Source: Calcarisporiella thermophila CBS 279.70
Taxonomy: Eukaryota > Calcarisporiellomycota
NCBI RefSeq assembly: GCF_041956535.1
Contig: NW_027192203.1
Span: forward strand, 372,001 to 436,000
Direction: 5' to 3'
Length of the DNA stretch: 64,000 nt
Under the pieces are notes generated by a model. The model made no database searches. It was not told the origin of the DNA and saw only the letters and a list, made by a program, of their open reading frames with translations. Shown piece by piece: positions 44,695 to 57,853 of the stretch. Every line of letters begins with the position of its first letter. Position 1 is the first letter of the stretch. A program made the translations under genes and the position numbers.

Positions 44695-47059
44695 TTAAGC
44701 AGCCGCTGGACAATGTGGGTAATGGATAAACCCACACACGTCGTCCGCCTCCATATCCGACGCGGCAACTCCACTGCCCACCAGGCATACTCGCGTTAAA
44801 AGGCGTCTCAACCGCGAGTGACTTGAGCGGCATCCTCCCGCCGCAGCCCGCTCGAACCAGTACGTTGCACCCTCCAGGTCCACTGCACAACCAAGCCCCT
44901 TTTCGAGACAGTTGGCGAGATGATACTGTGCCGAAAGATGATCTTGCTCAGCCGCCAGTCTAAAGTAGTGGACGGCAAGCGTCAAATCCTGACGGGTTCC
45001 TAGACCAAGCTGGAGGTGCCGTGCGAGTTTATCCTGAGCTCGTGCATGGCCCTGCGCAGCCGCCTTTTTGTACCAACGTACCGCCATGGTATCGTCGCGG
45101 TCCACGCCAATGCCCTGGCTATAGCAATAGCCTAGGTTGTGTTGAGCCCAAGGGTTCGATTGGTGCGCACTCTTGGCGTACCAGTAGACAGCCCGCTTAG
45201 GATCTCTTTCCACTCCGACGCCCTCTTCGTAACAATACTAGAAGGGAAAGGGACCAAACTCCTGATTAGCTACCCATTCGTACTCATATACACGCAGAAA
45301 AGAATAGAGAACACGACCGAAGCCGATGCTTACCCCTAGAGAGTTTTGCGCAAGAGCGTTGCCCTGTTCTGCGGCCCGGGTGAACCACATAACCGCCATC
45401 ATGTCATCCTTTTCAACCCCGGTCCCGGTCCTATAGCAGTATCCGAGGGATAGTTCGGCAGGAGCGTGGCCTCTCTCTGCCGCGAGGCGGTACCATCTTG
45501 CTGCCTCCTTCTCATTCTTCTCCACCCCGATACCATTCTGGTAGCAGTAGCCGAGGGAGTGAAATGCAAAAATATTCCCGCGCTCTGCGCTCTGGCGATA
45601 CCACCTTACCGCCTCCTTCTCGTCACGTTCGACTCCGATTGCATTTTGGTAGCAAAACTACGGGTGAATGGGTAGGTTAGTTGGTAGGGAAGAGGGGGGG
45701 GTTAATGAAGCAAATTCCTACCCCAAGATTGTGCTGGGCTCTTGCATGCCCTTGCAACGCTGCTCGCCGGTACCAGAAGACGCCACGCTCCGGGTTCTTC
45801 TCCACCCCGATTGCATTCTGGTAGCAATAGCCTAAATTGCACATGCTCCATGGATATCCCTGTTCGGCGCTCATCGCATACCACCGGGCCGCCTCAACTT
45901 GGTTGCGCTCCACTCCAATGCCATCCTCATATAGATACTACCATATTCGTTGGCTAGAGTCAGTGGATGAACACTACTAAGTGGCAAAATCCACAGAAAT
46001 ACTCTACCCCCAAAGAGTTTTGAGCAAATGCGTTGCCGAGCTCCGCGCTCCTGCGATACCACATCACGGCCTGTTTTACGTCACGCTCGACTCCGATGGC
46101 CTCCTCGTAGCAGTAGCCGAGATTATACATGGCGACGCTTTCCCCTTGTTCGGCAGCTAAGCGGTACCACCGCAGCGCCTCTTTTTCGTCCTTTTTCACA
46201 CCGAAGCCCTCTCCGTAACAGTATCCCAGAATTCCTTGGCCGCGAGGGTGGCCCTGCTCGGCCGCGTTTTTGTACCATTTGAAGGCTTCGTGTTCGTCTC
46301 TGGTAACCCCGATCCCATCGTGATAGCACACTATGCGGATCCATCGATTAATTCCAATTAAGGAAAGCTAATCAAGAGTAATTAATTCATACCGCCAAGT
46401 GCATACTGGGCAGCGGGATGATTCTCCTCTGATGCAGCTTCGAATAGCCAGCTGAATGCAAGGGAAAAGTAAAATGAAAGTTAATTTTTTCTTTTCCTCA
46501 CGGTGCCGTGTTATATTCTCCATATTGGAGGTAGAGCGACTTACGCAATAGCTGAGCGGCCCTGTCGCCGCACACAATCCTGCCAATGCTCCGCCTCAAT
46601 TCGATCGATCCGCACCCCCGGTCTCCCATACTTTCTCAAAAACGCAAGTCGCGCTCTTGCAAGCCCACAACCGCTGCTGCTTGCCCGCACATATTCTCGC
46701 TCCGCTGCTCGAAAGTCACATTCCACCCCCAGCCCGAATTCGTAGCAGAATCCCAGCACCCCGCGCGCCAATACGTGGCCTAATGCGCTGGCACGGTGGT
46801 AGTACTCTACCGCGCGGGCTGGGTCGCTTGCATAATCAGCGCGGCCAAACAGGTAGTTTTGGCCCAGCTTGTAGAGGCTTAATGCATCATTCTCATTAGA
46901 AATGGGGGGCGACAGTGGAGCTACGGTCAGAGGAAGCTTCGTGCGCTGGCGTGGGCGGAGGCGCCGACGGTCTGAGCGAGAGGTCGTAATGCGATTCATT
47001 ACGGAGATGAGATGCTTTCCTGAATGAAAGAGGTTTGACATGCGAATGGAATGGGGCAT
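44695..47059 (-). CDS. long Sel1-repeat (TPR-like) protein
   Basis: Probable scaffold or adaptor; Sel1-repeat proteins include chitin-synthase activators (Chs4/Skt5) and ER-degradation factors, and the exact role is unknown. Exons are 46545..47059, 46393..46451, 46008..46330, 45722..45937, 45334..45657 and 44695..45237 (659 residues). After a basic, disordered N-terminus of about 55 residues there are about twelve to fifteen 36-residue Sel1 repeats of the form LGYCYENGIGVERDEKEAVRWYRLAAEQGHA. Typical units start YCYQNAIGVE, YCYEEGVGVE and YCYSQGIGVD. Repeats 1-3 and the last two are more divergent. Internal exons 3, 4 and 5 encode 108, 72 and 108 codons, exact multiples of 36. The start is the first ATG (MPHSIRMSN). 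No membrane span and no CaaX box, unlike Chs4. Confidence 0.9.
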
Positions 47060-47110
47060 GTCTTCCAGCACCCAAAGCCAGTAAGAGTAGATGGCAAGAA
47101 GGACGCAGAA

Positions 47111-47161
47111 GAGAGGGAGAGAGAGAGTGAGTGAGTGAGAGGAAGAGAGAGAGAGAGAGAG
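47111..47161. repeat. GA/GTGA-rich simple repeat
   Basis: Runs of GA and GTGA units just upstream of the Sel1-gene start codon. Confidence 0.85.
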
Positions 47162-48680
47162 AAATGTTTGGACGAATGCGAAAGTAGAAATTCGCGAGCG
47201 TGTGTGTGTGGAGAACAAAGAGGGAAAGGAGAGAAGAAGAGAAAGAGAGGAGGAGGTGGATCAAAATATATATTTCAAATCATCCCAATGTCCTGTTTTT
47301 TGAGACCCATTACATCCATTTTAGGTAAGAGTAATACAGGCAAATATACACCTTTCGAATGGCAGCGAGGGGAGTGCCTACGGCGTGGTCTGAGCGTACA
47401 TACACATCATCCCAAATCCTCCGCAACACATCGTAAAGTTTGTTTGATACTAATACTCTGGCCCGATCTTCTGCCTTTACAGTATGAAACATCGCTCTAG
47501 ATCGCGAGCTGAAATCATGGCTGCCTCTTCCGCCCCCTCTTCTTCTCATCCCCTCTCTCCAGCTTTGGGCTGCTGCGGCCGGCTTTGGTCTCGTTTCCAC
47601 TCTCCTCGCTCATATTAAGATTTTAATCTGTTGCCTTAATCGACCACAGCGAAAAAAATCATCGCCTCCGCTGTGGATTTGCTTTCTGGCTGCAGCCAAA
47701 GAGCCCGGCGGGAGCTTCGTCTGGATTGCAAGCAGGGCAGCGAGATTTCGAATGAAAATTGGGGAGCGGAATCAGGCGAAAAATCTCTTAGTGGCAATAT
47801 CGGGCGAATGCACAGCTTTCCCTCCCAGGCCGCGGCTGGCCCGCAGCCAGCCGTGTGCGCCTATTCGCATGCTTAGCATTAGGTTTAATTCTAGTTTCCT
47901 GCCCAATTTGTTTTTCTGGTGGACTTGTTAAGGTTGCGCAAGCAATGAAAACAGCAACCACGATGGAGCTGTTGCTCGTTTGTGTTCATTGTTTGTTGTG
48001 GTGATGCTTAGTGATTTGTAATAGGCAACGAGCAGGCAATGATCGGTGAATGGGGTGTCGTAGAGATTGCTTGCGTAAGTGGCCCCTAACTAGGCTTTGC
48101 AAGAGAATGCTAACAAACCGGATCTCTATGTAAAACCATGATGGAATTAGGTTAAACAAGAATTCGCAAAATAAATCATTTCAGAATTTGGGCAAAACTT
48201 TGGCTGAACCTACTTCTTGAAATAAATTTGATTTAAGATGGCTAAGATTGCGGTCGAACAGTACAGGCGGGAGGGGGGGATATAGGATCCCGTGTTTATC
48301 TTTATTAGGCGCCAGCTTCCGGTCACGCCTCATGCCCTCTTTGCTTCTCCCTTGTGGCCGATTTTCCTATGACCTCTTCTGACATCATCTGTAATCTGCA
48401 GCGAGGGGATGCGCCTTGGGATTTGCACACGCGCCCTGCATCTTGTTTAATATCGGTAAGCTTACCAAACCATCCCTCCTACTTTGCCTTACCTCTCCCC
48501 TCCCCACCCTCCTTCGAACTCCAAGTTTCCCTCCAAATGATTTCTGATTGGCATTGCAGTTTGACCATCGCAGCTACATACGTAATTAACCATGGCGATT
48601 TGCTCTATATTGCTCCATTTCAATAAAATTGAAACTGAGACCTGTGTAGCCAACCATTTCCGGCTCTCTGTTCCTCAATA

Positions 48681-48706
48681 GAGGAGGGAGGGGGGGGGGG
48701 GAGGGG
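48681..48706. repeat. G-rich tract
   Basis: Poly-G run interrupted by single A residues. Confidence 0.8.
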
Positions 48707-48988
48707 AAACAAATTCACTGATCTCAGTTCAATTGTACTTGGTCCCTCCAATTTCTCATTAGACCTCTACATTTATATGTATATATTTATATTGATACAG
48801 AAACACGAAGATTTAATCTAGAAAAAAATCGCCATACAGATTCGCGCATGCACATGCATCCGAACACGCGCCCGCACCCGCTCACTCACTCATGCTCACA
48901 TAGCCACAAGTGTTTACAAAATAAAAATAGAAATAAAGCCAGAACAAGGCATGGTGTGTAAGCGAGTGCATCCTCTTTAAACTTGTAT

Positions 48989-50459
48989 TTACGACTTCAA
49001 TTGTCTCCACGCAACCTGCATAGGAGTCCGGTGGTCTTTCATGCGTTCGGTCGCATCTCTCCGTTCCTGCTCCTCTTCCCGCCGGCTTAGCGCCTCCAAT
49101 CTCCGGTCCCGCTCCTCGCTTACCTTTTTAGCTTCCACCATCATCTCCTCCAAGCGCCTTTGTCGCTCCTGCTCGACCTTCTTGCGTTCTTCCCCGTGGT
49201 CTTCATCTCTTGACAACTCTGTTCTGCGGTGAGCATTCTCTACTCTGTGATGGCCACCATGCCTCGAGGATCTAGAGTTGGTCGGTGAGCGCGAGCGTCG
49301 CCTTCTCCGTGGGGATGGAGACCTACGTCTATCAGATTCACGGTCCAAAGTGCGGCGAGGAGGTGATCGTGAAGCTCGGCGATGAGGCTCATCTCGCCTA
49401 CTCCGATCGTGCCGGGAGGGAGATCGAGACAACCGCTGTCGTCGTTCCTCCCCTCTATCCCGTTGCCGGTGGGCATCGTGGGCTGTCGCTCGATGGTGTC
49501 GGCCTTCGTATTCATGCTCATCTCTATGTCTAGATTCCCGTGGCTCTCTATGGCGTGGAGGTGTTCGACTCCGATCTCTCCTTCGATCAGGCGATGGCGA
49601 CTCGGATGAGGATCGCCGCTTATGCTTCTTTTCCTTTTTTTCCTTCTTTGCTTTCTTTGCTTTTTTGTCCGGCTTGATTCCATATGCCTATGTGATGGTA
49701 AAAAGAGAGCAAGCAATTAATATTCATTAAAAAATAGGAGCAAAAAGATAGAAGCTTCTGCTATTACCTCTTGGAGGGCTTTTAGTTTCAGCGGGTTGTC
49801 CAGAATCGACTTCAACGATTGCTGCTCTCGTTTTTTTATCGAGAGCAACGGATCATCACGTATTTTGTTTTGAGTATCCCGGTAGTTGTTTGCATTGGGA
49901 TTGATCACAGCGGTCGCGCTTGTGAAGTCGGCCCCAAATGAGAGCTTTTGCATCTCGTCTTTATCTTCAAGAAGCTTATCTACCCGTCTCTTCCCTAGAA
50001 GATAATCTTCCCATTCCTCAGATCGGTGGGCTGCACCCTCCCCCATACCTCCGGTGGTATACATCCAGTCTAGCCGCTCTGATCGTTTCCTAATTTGATC
50101 CAAGAGGAAAGAAAAATCCATTAGCTAGAGCTCCAAATGTAAAAGATTGATTCTTTGAATCATAAAGGTAACATCAATATTATTCAAATGATCACTTACT
50201 TCAACCCAGCTTCCTCCTGGATCCGTTGTAAATCCTGGAGCTGCCGCTCTTGTTCGAGCTCCTTTCTCAGCTGTGTGAGTTTCTTCTCTTCCTCCTTGGC
50301 CTTCTGCTCCTCTCGCCATACTCTTTCCAAGTTCTTATAGGTTTGGGGATGCCAGCTATATCATCGCAAAATTAAGGTTGAGTTAGTAAACGTCATCTCA
50401 AATCATCAGCAAGACAGGCAGACGTACCTTTTTTTTAAGTTGAGATCGCCTCCTCCCAT
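48989..50459 (-). CDS. CWC25: CWC25-family pre-mRNA splicing factor
   Basis: Spliceosome step-one factor that joins the activated complex. Exons are 50428..50459, 50200..50355, 49768..50089 and 48989..49687 (402 residues). The N-terminus MGGGDLNLKKSWHPQTYKNLERVWREEQ is the strict family opening, formed across the first intron. It continues KRSERLDWMYTTGG, EDYLLGKRRVDKLL and an asparagine-containing block (AVINPNANNYRD). Then the C-terminal part is a long RS/RE-rich array ([27 protein letters not shown]) with a coiled segment and the ending PMQVAWRQLKS. Its RS content parallels that of BUD13 at 4864-6618. Yeast Cwc25 lacks the long RS tail, but animal and plant CWC25 have it. Confidence 0.95.
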
Positions 50460-50864
50460 TTTCGATATTAAGTAGATCCAGAAAAAAACTCTTGGGCGGG
50501 AAGAGTCTTGGTGATAGATCAAACGAGTTCTCGTTGTCCTTATCTCACAAAAAGGTGCTGTGCCACAGCCTGTGAGTTTAAATTTTGGTTAGCAATTGAA
50601 TGCCATATATATATATTTATATACGAATAGGCCCTTCCTCAATACAAAATAAAAAAATGATTATATTCTACAAGCAAGAAAAAAAGGGAAGAACAACCAT
50701 AGCCAAAATGCGTGTGAATCTCCATTTACTAAGAATAGAATAAAAAAGGGAGAATTGGCAGTAGAAATAGTCCAACCAGAACAACACTCGAGGAGATGTG
50801 AACACAGGGAATATATAATATATAATATTTAGGCAGTTTTTAGAACCTTTAGTCCAAAATGCAT
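50460..50864. other. spacer, no gene seen
   Basis: CWC25 promoter and 3' flank of the P5B ATPase gene. Confidence 0.55.
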
Positions 50865-53800
50865 CTAGGATTCCGCAGACATCTCTTCCATCACCCGTTT
50901 GTAAATCTTGCGGTGCGGTTTGATCTCCTTCGCTACGCCTGCTGCCGAAATCTGCTGGTATCCACCGCGAGTGCTCACTGAGCTTAACCGCCTTCCGCCG
51001 GCCCACCCGCGGTTAAATAGCCAACGCCAGGTGGATCCAATAAAGCGTGAAAGAGGAGGGAACCAGTACTTTTCGCACCCATATGCCAGCGCGAAATACC
51101 CAACTCCTGCAACGCCGATGAACATGCGCCAGATAAGGGGCTCGGGGACCAGTTCCATCAGGGGAATGGTGTTTGCAGGGGCGAGGATCAAAGCCGTCGT
51201 CAATAGGAGAAGAAGCCCGGTGGTAATGACAAACGGCCCATTGGTCCACATTGGTTTCCGATAAGGCGGTCCAACGCTGAACACCACCGCAATCAGGATA
51301 TATTGGAAACAGCTAAAGAGGAAGAGGGTCGTGTTCTCAAAGCACAGGATATTCTGCCCCTCGGGGTCATACACCGGAGGGGTGTACCATGGCTGAGCGC
51401 GTACCGCAAAGAAGAGGAGCATTTGGAACAGGCCTTGAATAAGCACCTGTCCAATCAGCGAGGTGAGCACCTTTTTGGACACCAGGGAGGCCGTGGGCTG
51501 CTTGGGGAAGATTTTAGGATAGGCACCCGTTCGACCCATGAAGACGGCAATTGGCAGAATGAGGAACAAATCTATATACAGAAACTATGTAAATAGAGCA
51601 GAAAAGGGGCAAATTAGACACATTTCAGTCCGGAGGGTTTGCGAAGCAAATATCGCGCTTACCTGGAAATCGCCGAGGTTAGATGCGAACGAGTAGAGGA
51701 AACTCACGGTGGTAAACTGGATGAGCGAGTAGAGTGCCATGTATTTGAAACAGCTGAAGCTAGTAACAAGCGCCGCTCGACCCTCACGGATTAGCTTAAG
51801 CACGCAGCTGATGTCGGTGGAACGGCTCGTGAATGGAGCAGCAACTGAAGCTTCGGCCTCAGAGAGCGAGAGGCCGACATCAGCAGCACGGAGGGCTCCG
51901 CAGTCGTTTGCTCCATCGCCACAAAACCCGACCGAATATCCAATGGATTGGAGACGTTCAACCAGATCGTGTTTTTGATCCGGAGACATGCGCGCGTACA
52001 CCTGGCCCTTCACAAGCATCTGGGAGAGGAAAAAAAGGAGTAAGGTGACCGAGGTGAATAAATAGGAGAATGGGCAAAATACAGACCCTGTTCAACAGGT
52101 CGACAGGTGCAAAGCTAACCATCCACTCATACACGTCTCCACTAAGAGCAATGTCAAATTCATTGATATCGAACTTGGCGTAGGGAGATTCGGAGGCCTC
52201 TAGGACGGAATACCTTCGAGCTTCAGGCTGAAAACAGGGGTAAGAGTGAGCGGGAAGATTCAAACAGAAAACACGTAGAGGGTGGTGTTTACCATCAACG
52301 AATCAGCTTTTAATCTATCATTTGGATCGTCTACATTTTCCCACACCAACGCGCTATCTTCTTCCTGGGGCCCACCTGATAAAAATTTGCCTACGTAGAC
52401 ACGGCCCTGCTTATTGACAATTCCGCACTCTCGCGACACTGAAATGGCGGTGAGAACATTGTCACCGGTACACATGGTTTGGCGAATGCGAGCCTCGCGC
52501 AAAATGGAGATGACGGGGGAAGTTCCTGGCTTGAGTTTATTCTCAAACACAATGAAGCCTAAAAAATGCAGGTCGGATTCAACTTGCTCGCGCTTGATCT
52601 TCTGCGCCTTGACCCAAGTGAGACCATCTAGCCGTTTGTATGCGCAAGCAATCACTCGGTAACCATGATGAGTGTAGTAAGAAAGCTTTTCCATATAATC
52701 CTCAGGAACTAGGTATGGGAAAGAAGAGTTGGAACCAATGATCAACAAAGAGAGGAAGGAGAGAGAGGGAGATTTTGGATTTGGAACTTACTTGTGTCCT
52801 TTGCACATATTTCGCTCATGATTTCCGGAGCTCCCTTCACATATGCCTCCATAGTCTTACTCTTCAGACGCTTTATAATGACGCTCATCCGCCGTAGAGA
52901 GGAAACGAAATCAAAAGTGCGGATAATTCCCAATTCCAGGAAGGACATATCCTTATTATCGCTTAACACTTCAAGTCGGAAGCTTCCTACGCCTGGGGGC
53001 CGCACCACGGTGGGCACAATTCCACGCCCTTTTTTGCTTGGTTTGGCCCCTGGTATATTGATTTCTGATAGGGCATTTTTATCTCCCGCGCTGTCTGCCG
53101 AGAATCCACCCTCCTCCAACGTCCACCGTGTAAACTCAAACATCTTCAGGTCGAGCGGATCCCCGATCAACTCACCGTTCACCAGTTTTAGTGCGTGGCA
53201 AGTCGCCATGGCGCACAGCATTGGGGGTGGCCCACGGCCCTCCCCATTCCCGGACTCATCTACCGACGAGTTCGGATTGATTATTCGAGAGGAAGGGATT
53301 ACCTCAGCCGCATGATACAGATCGGTAAACCGTCCCTTTTCCCGATTTACACACCGAATTCCGAGCACGTCAAGTCCCTCTTCCGTTAGTGTGCCCGTCT
53401 TGTCAAAGCACATTACATCGACTTTGCCAGCAACATTGACACGATTGGGTGATATACAGAATATCTCTTTCTCTCGAAGCCGGCGTAGCGCAAAATTGGT
53501 GCCGATAGTCATGGTGGCTGGAAGCGCTGGGGGAACAACGATGGTAATAAGATCGAGAGCGCGGAGCATCATTTCCCACTTATCGAAGTTTAGCTTAATG
53601 AAATTATATAACGACACAAAAAACCCGCAAATGGCTAGAGTAGAGGAGGATATCAAATGCATTAGAATAGGATCTTTGGATGGCCTTGTTCCGTTTGCGT
53701 CTATATATACCTAGAAACGCGAGCACACCAATAAACTTGAAAGAGTCTTGATAAAATTTAAATACATTCGGTCTCGGGAATAGGATTGCTCGAACCAGCG

Positions 53801-55871
53801 AACCTTTTGCAGTGTTAAAGCCGGTCCGTACAACCATCGCCAGCGCACGACCTGTTGGAGTACGGTCATCCGCAATCGTTCCCATCACCTTATCTCCTCT
53901 CACACGAACAATTTTTGTGCCAGAAAATAGGAAGTGCTTCGCAACCTCGGGTGGGATATTGCTCTGACCAGGATCCAATTGGCGTAAAGCAGCATCGGTG
54001 GAGGGTATTTTTGCGACGGGTACTGATTCACCCGTTAGCATAGATTCATTCACAATACAATCACCGGTGAGCAGCAAAGCATCGCATGGGAATATCTGTA
54101 AATCCGCCTCCGCCACATCGAATATATCGCCAGGCACGAGATCTTCGGACTTGATTTCACGCCAAAGCCCGTTACGGCATACTAGCACATTACACGAGAA
54201 GCGAGACATCTCTCGCATTTTCTTAATGTTCTATTGTATAGAAATAGAACGTTAGGATACTAACACTAACTGTGGAATGAGAATACAATTGCTTACCCTT
54301 TTGGTGTCTATTAATGAGAACACAACGCTCACAGTGGATATAATCAGAATGGTGACGGCATAGTAGTAGTAGTCGTTTATGGTCCACAGGAGAATGGAGA
54401 ATATTTGAAACACAAAAAATGGGTGGAGAACCTTTATACAAAATACGTACACGATAAGTAAGTGGTTTGGGGGGAGGAGGTGGGAAGGAAATCCAATTCA
54501 AACCTCATCAAATAATATCCGGAAGGTAGACTTTTCGTGAATATCAATAAGGTTCTCGCCAAACACCATTTTGCGTTCACGGTGGGTCTCACGGTTCAGG
54601 CCGTTACGAACAAATCTAACCGCTGTCCATTGTCTATCTTTCCAAAATCTATAAGCGGTTTTTTAAAAAAATTAAATATGGATACGTCGATGAGTTATCT
54701 ATTGTTAATTCTTAGGGAAGATGCATTCATACCCATTCTGAACAAATTGTTGGAATCCAGGATGAAAAACAAATCGAATGTATCTGTAATCGAAGTACTG
54801 AAGATTCCAGAGAATGTCAGTGGGACGCCATTTCGATTCCCCATTCTCGTTATTAGTTCCAACATAGTCCTCTCTTGAAAACACAGATGATATCTGGCCT
54901 CCAAAATAGTCATGATGCACGCGCTCAATGGTTAATTCTCCCCATTCATTCTATGGCAAATTGAATGGACAGACAGGGAGGTTTAAAATTCATACTCATA
55001 GAGGACTTAGGGAAAAGTTAGCTCTAACGATTAGATTACCTCTACCACCATGTAATTCGCCTCATTAAGAGGGCATTTGCGACCTGCAAATCTGATATAA
55101 ATGCTCGGTATCCACCGACCAAGCAAAAATAGCAGACCACCCGTAAGTATACAACTTCCATAATAAAGGAAGAGCATAAGGCTATTAAAGTGATAACCGC
55201 TTAACCAGATCTACAAATACAGTAGAAATAAGCTGCCGCGCAGAAGACTCTTTCAACAAGTTTACGTACTTTTAACCCTTCTTCCTCCAAATAGATTTGC
55301 TGCACACTTATATTTTCAGAATCAGCTTCCGATCCTAAGTTGATTCAAAATTAAGTATTTGGAACTATTTCATCACTGACTAATTTCTCTCACCAAATCC
55401 TTTCAAGCGAACTTCACCTAATCGAGACTTTGTTCCGCTACCTAGCATGTTATGAGCTACGGTCATTTCATCGTCTTCCTCCATTTCCAGCTCATCGTCT
55501 TCATCCTCATCCTCTTCTTCTGTATGATGGAGCGTTCGATCCTCCTCAAATTGGTCAGACAACAATCCAGCAGCCACATGATTCCGCATCGCAGAAGGAA
55601 GGCTTCCTGAGGATAAAACAGGGACTTCGTTAAACTCAGAATTAGAATTGAAGACCGGTGGTGAATAAATCAGAGGTTGTTCAGTTGCTCTCAGTGCTTT
55701 AGAGTTGCCTAGAGAGGATGTCAAGGGACTCGAAACCATGGGGGGAGGAGGCTCTTGAGGGGGGGTGCCATATTTGTTGTGACGAACACGGGGCGACCCG
55801 ACAATAGATGGAGGACCAGAGTGCACCATGTCGAAGCTCGAAGAACCACGAGAAGGTGGAGTCTGTGTCAT
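50865..55871 (-). CDS. P5B-type ATPase (Ypk9/ATP13A2-like)
   Basis: Vacuolar/lysosomal P-type ATPase; animal ATP13A2 exports polyamines. Twelve exons: 55394..55871, 55270..55334, 55040..55210, 54733..54950, 54504..54648, 54297..54431, 53711..54230, 52792..53634, 52293..52708, 52087..52227, 51663..52019, 50865..51584 (1402 residues). The N-terminus is disordered with an acidic run; the P5B leader follows as [23 protein letters not shown] and [40 protein letters not shown] and the signature [12 protein letters not shown] separate P5B from P5A. The phosphorylation site is [12 protein letters not shown], then TGDN and [13 protein letters not shown]. The last exon gives the six-span C-terminal region. 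The start is the ATG of MTQTPPS. All catalytic motifs are intact. Confidence 0.96.
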
Positions 55872-56474
55872 CGCCAAGGCATAAGACTTAGAAAAGATGT
55901 AAGAAGTAGGTGATTATGGGAGGGTGCCGGAGGGCGTCACTTTGCTAATCTGAGGTATTGGAGATCAAATCAACCAAATAAACAGCAGGAGCAGAGATCT
56001 GAAAGAAGCTAAATAGAGGATGGTATACAGCAGAAATTTGCGCTCTACAGAGAGAAGTGCCAAAGTTGTGAGCCGCAAGGGAAGTGGCAGGAAGAGATCA
56101 CTCAAGAAAATGCAATTGCTTAAGATAGGGCATAAAATAAGCACAAAACCATCAGCTGTCTCTTTCTCTTCTTATGGTGGTATTTCTGCCTAACTTTTAC
56201 AGGCGACAAACTATTCAGACGATGGATTATAAGGCAATTGAAAAGGAAAGAGGTGCTGTAGGGAGGTCTCGAGTTTGTTTAAATGAGGAAATAAATTTTT
56301 AAGATAACTTACCAGTTGGGATTACTCACAAGGGCTTTCGAGTTGGAACTGAGATTGGAAATATCCATACATTATCCCACTTCCGATTTCGTATTGCTCA
56401 GAGTTCTATCTTAACATAGAAATCTTGGAGTTGAAAGGGCTTTTCAACATCAATCCGATCACCTGATTTGAAAG
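55872..56474. other. divergent promoter region (P5B ATPase / VTI1)
   Basis: 603 bp between divergent starts. No gene seen. Confidence 0.55.
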
Positions 56475-57441
56475 ATGGACGCTCCAGCTGGCTCAGAACT
56501 CTTCCAGAGCTATGAACAAGATTACACCACCCTTGCAGATAGCTTGCAGGCTAAAATCCAACATCATATACCTTCCCAGACTGGAGGTACCGACATTTTG
56601 TGCCGAAGAATATAAAAAATATCCATTAAATCAGCGATTATTAACTCATCCATCCAATTAATAGAACAGAAGAAGACCACTGTTCGAGCGGCAGAGCGTG
56701 AGTTGGAGGAGGCAGATGAGATTGTATGCATTGATATTCTATTTGGAGAGGTGCGGAAATTTGCTAAAATGACTTCTTAATTCATAATATAGGTAGCGCA
56801 AATGGAGATGGAAGTTCTTAATCTTCCTCAATCGGCGCGAAATCGTTTACAATCTCGTCTACGTAGCTATAAATCTGATCTAGACAAACTCAAACGTGAT
56901 TTGGTTAGTAGATCTATCCTTCGCCGGTTCAGTATGACAGTAATATTAAATTCTGGGTTGATAGAAACGCACCATTAGCTCTGCACCTTCTATGGATCCT
57001 CGTGAAGAACTCTTCGCTGGAGTAGGAAATGATACCTCTTTTGATGCTGCCGTATCTGATCAACGTTCCCGACTTCTGAGCGGTACCGATCGTCTGGCAA
57101 ATAGTAGTAGAAGACTACAGGAGAGTCATCGGATCGCACTCGAGACGGAGAGTATTGGAGCAAATGTCCTTGGAACGCTACGCCAGCAACGAGAGCAAAT
57201 TATAAATACCCGTGACACGCTTGGTGATGCAGACTCTTATATTGATAAGGCGCAGCGTACGCTCAAGGGCATGGCGAGAAGGTTCGGATGTAGCCCCTTT
57301 CTTGAGACCTCTGTACTCAGTCCTTGAGCCTAACATCTCATGATTTCTAATAGGATGGCCACCAATCGCTTGATTACTGCAGCTATCATTATTGTGCTCG
57401 TTGCATTGATTTGCCTTGTGATCTACCGCAAATTTTTCTGA
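56475..57441 (+). CDS. VTI1: Qb-SNARE Vti1
   Basis: SNARE for Golgi-endosome-vacuole membrane fusion. Exons are 56475..56586, 56665..56723, 56793..56903, 56965..57281 and 57354..57441 (228 residues). The N-terminal three-helix domain shows FQSYEQDYTTLADSL, TTVRAAERELEEADEIVAQMEME and YKSDLDKLKRDLK. The SNARE motif runs DRLANSSRRLQESHRIALETESIGANVLGTLRQQREQI with a glutamine zero layer. The C-terminal anchor is LITAAIIIVLVALICLVIYRKFF. Exon 5, which carries the whole membrane anchor, is separate, so retention of the 72-nt last intron would give a soluble form. Confidence 0.95.
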
Positions 57442-57853
57442 GAACGTGCTCTACTTGCAAAATATTTCGCAGCCTCATTAATGATATTTTCCTCTCTTTA
57501 TCTACACAACATGTAATTTCACATTTTTTTCCCCCTTATTATGCGTTTTCTTTCTTTCCTTTTGTTCTTTTCCTAATATAAAGGATTTTTTTTTCTATAT
57601 GTAGCCTTTTGTAGAAGCACACACATATAAAACTATTCTTTATCTTTACTTTTGCACAACAATATAAAAAACCAAAAAGAAACATTCAAGCAAAGAGAAA
57701 AAAAAAAGAAAGAAAAAACGAAATATATATCTCTCACCCGCTATCAAGGATATAGTTAAAGAAAAGGAAAGAAAGATAAGAAAATATGAATATATACCAT
57801 AAAAGAAATAGGAGTTGCGTAAGGGGTTCTATTTTATTTTTTTGGCGAGTAGG
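57442..57853. other. convergent 3' flanks, AT-rich
   Basis: Between the 3' ends of VTI1 (+) and the mannosyltransferase (-). T-rich left, A-rich right. No gene. Confidence 0.6.

Larger units (their letters stand above)
47060..48988. other. 1.9-kb intergenic region, no firm gene
   Basis: 5' flank of the Sel1 gene and 3' flank of CWC25. Contains a GA-rich simple repeat (47111-47161), a G-run (about 48681-48706), and scattered short frames. A short two-exon frame beginning at 48369 is too weak to call. Confidence 0.5.

Noticed and set aside
47310-47600. Minus-strand frame of 96 codons upstream of the Sel1 gene
   Set aside because: Low-complexity basic frame without family similarity; likely chance.
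48369-48590. Possible two-exon microprotein of about 40 residues
   Set aside because: The splice sites look fair, but the peptide has no domain or composition support.
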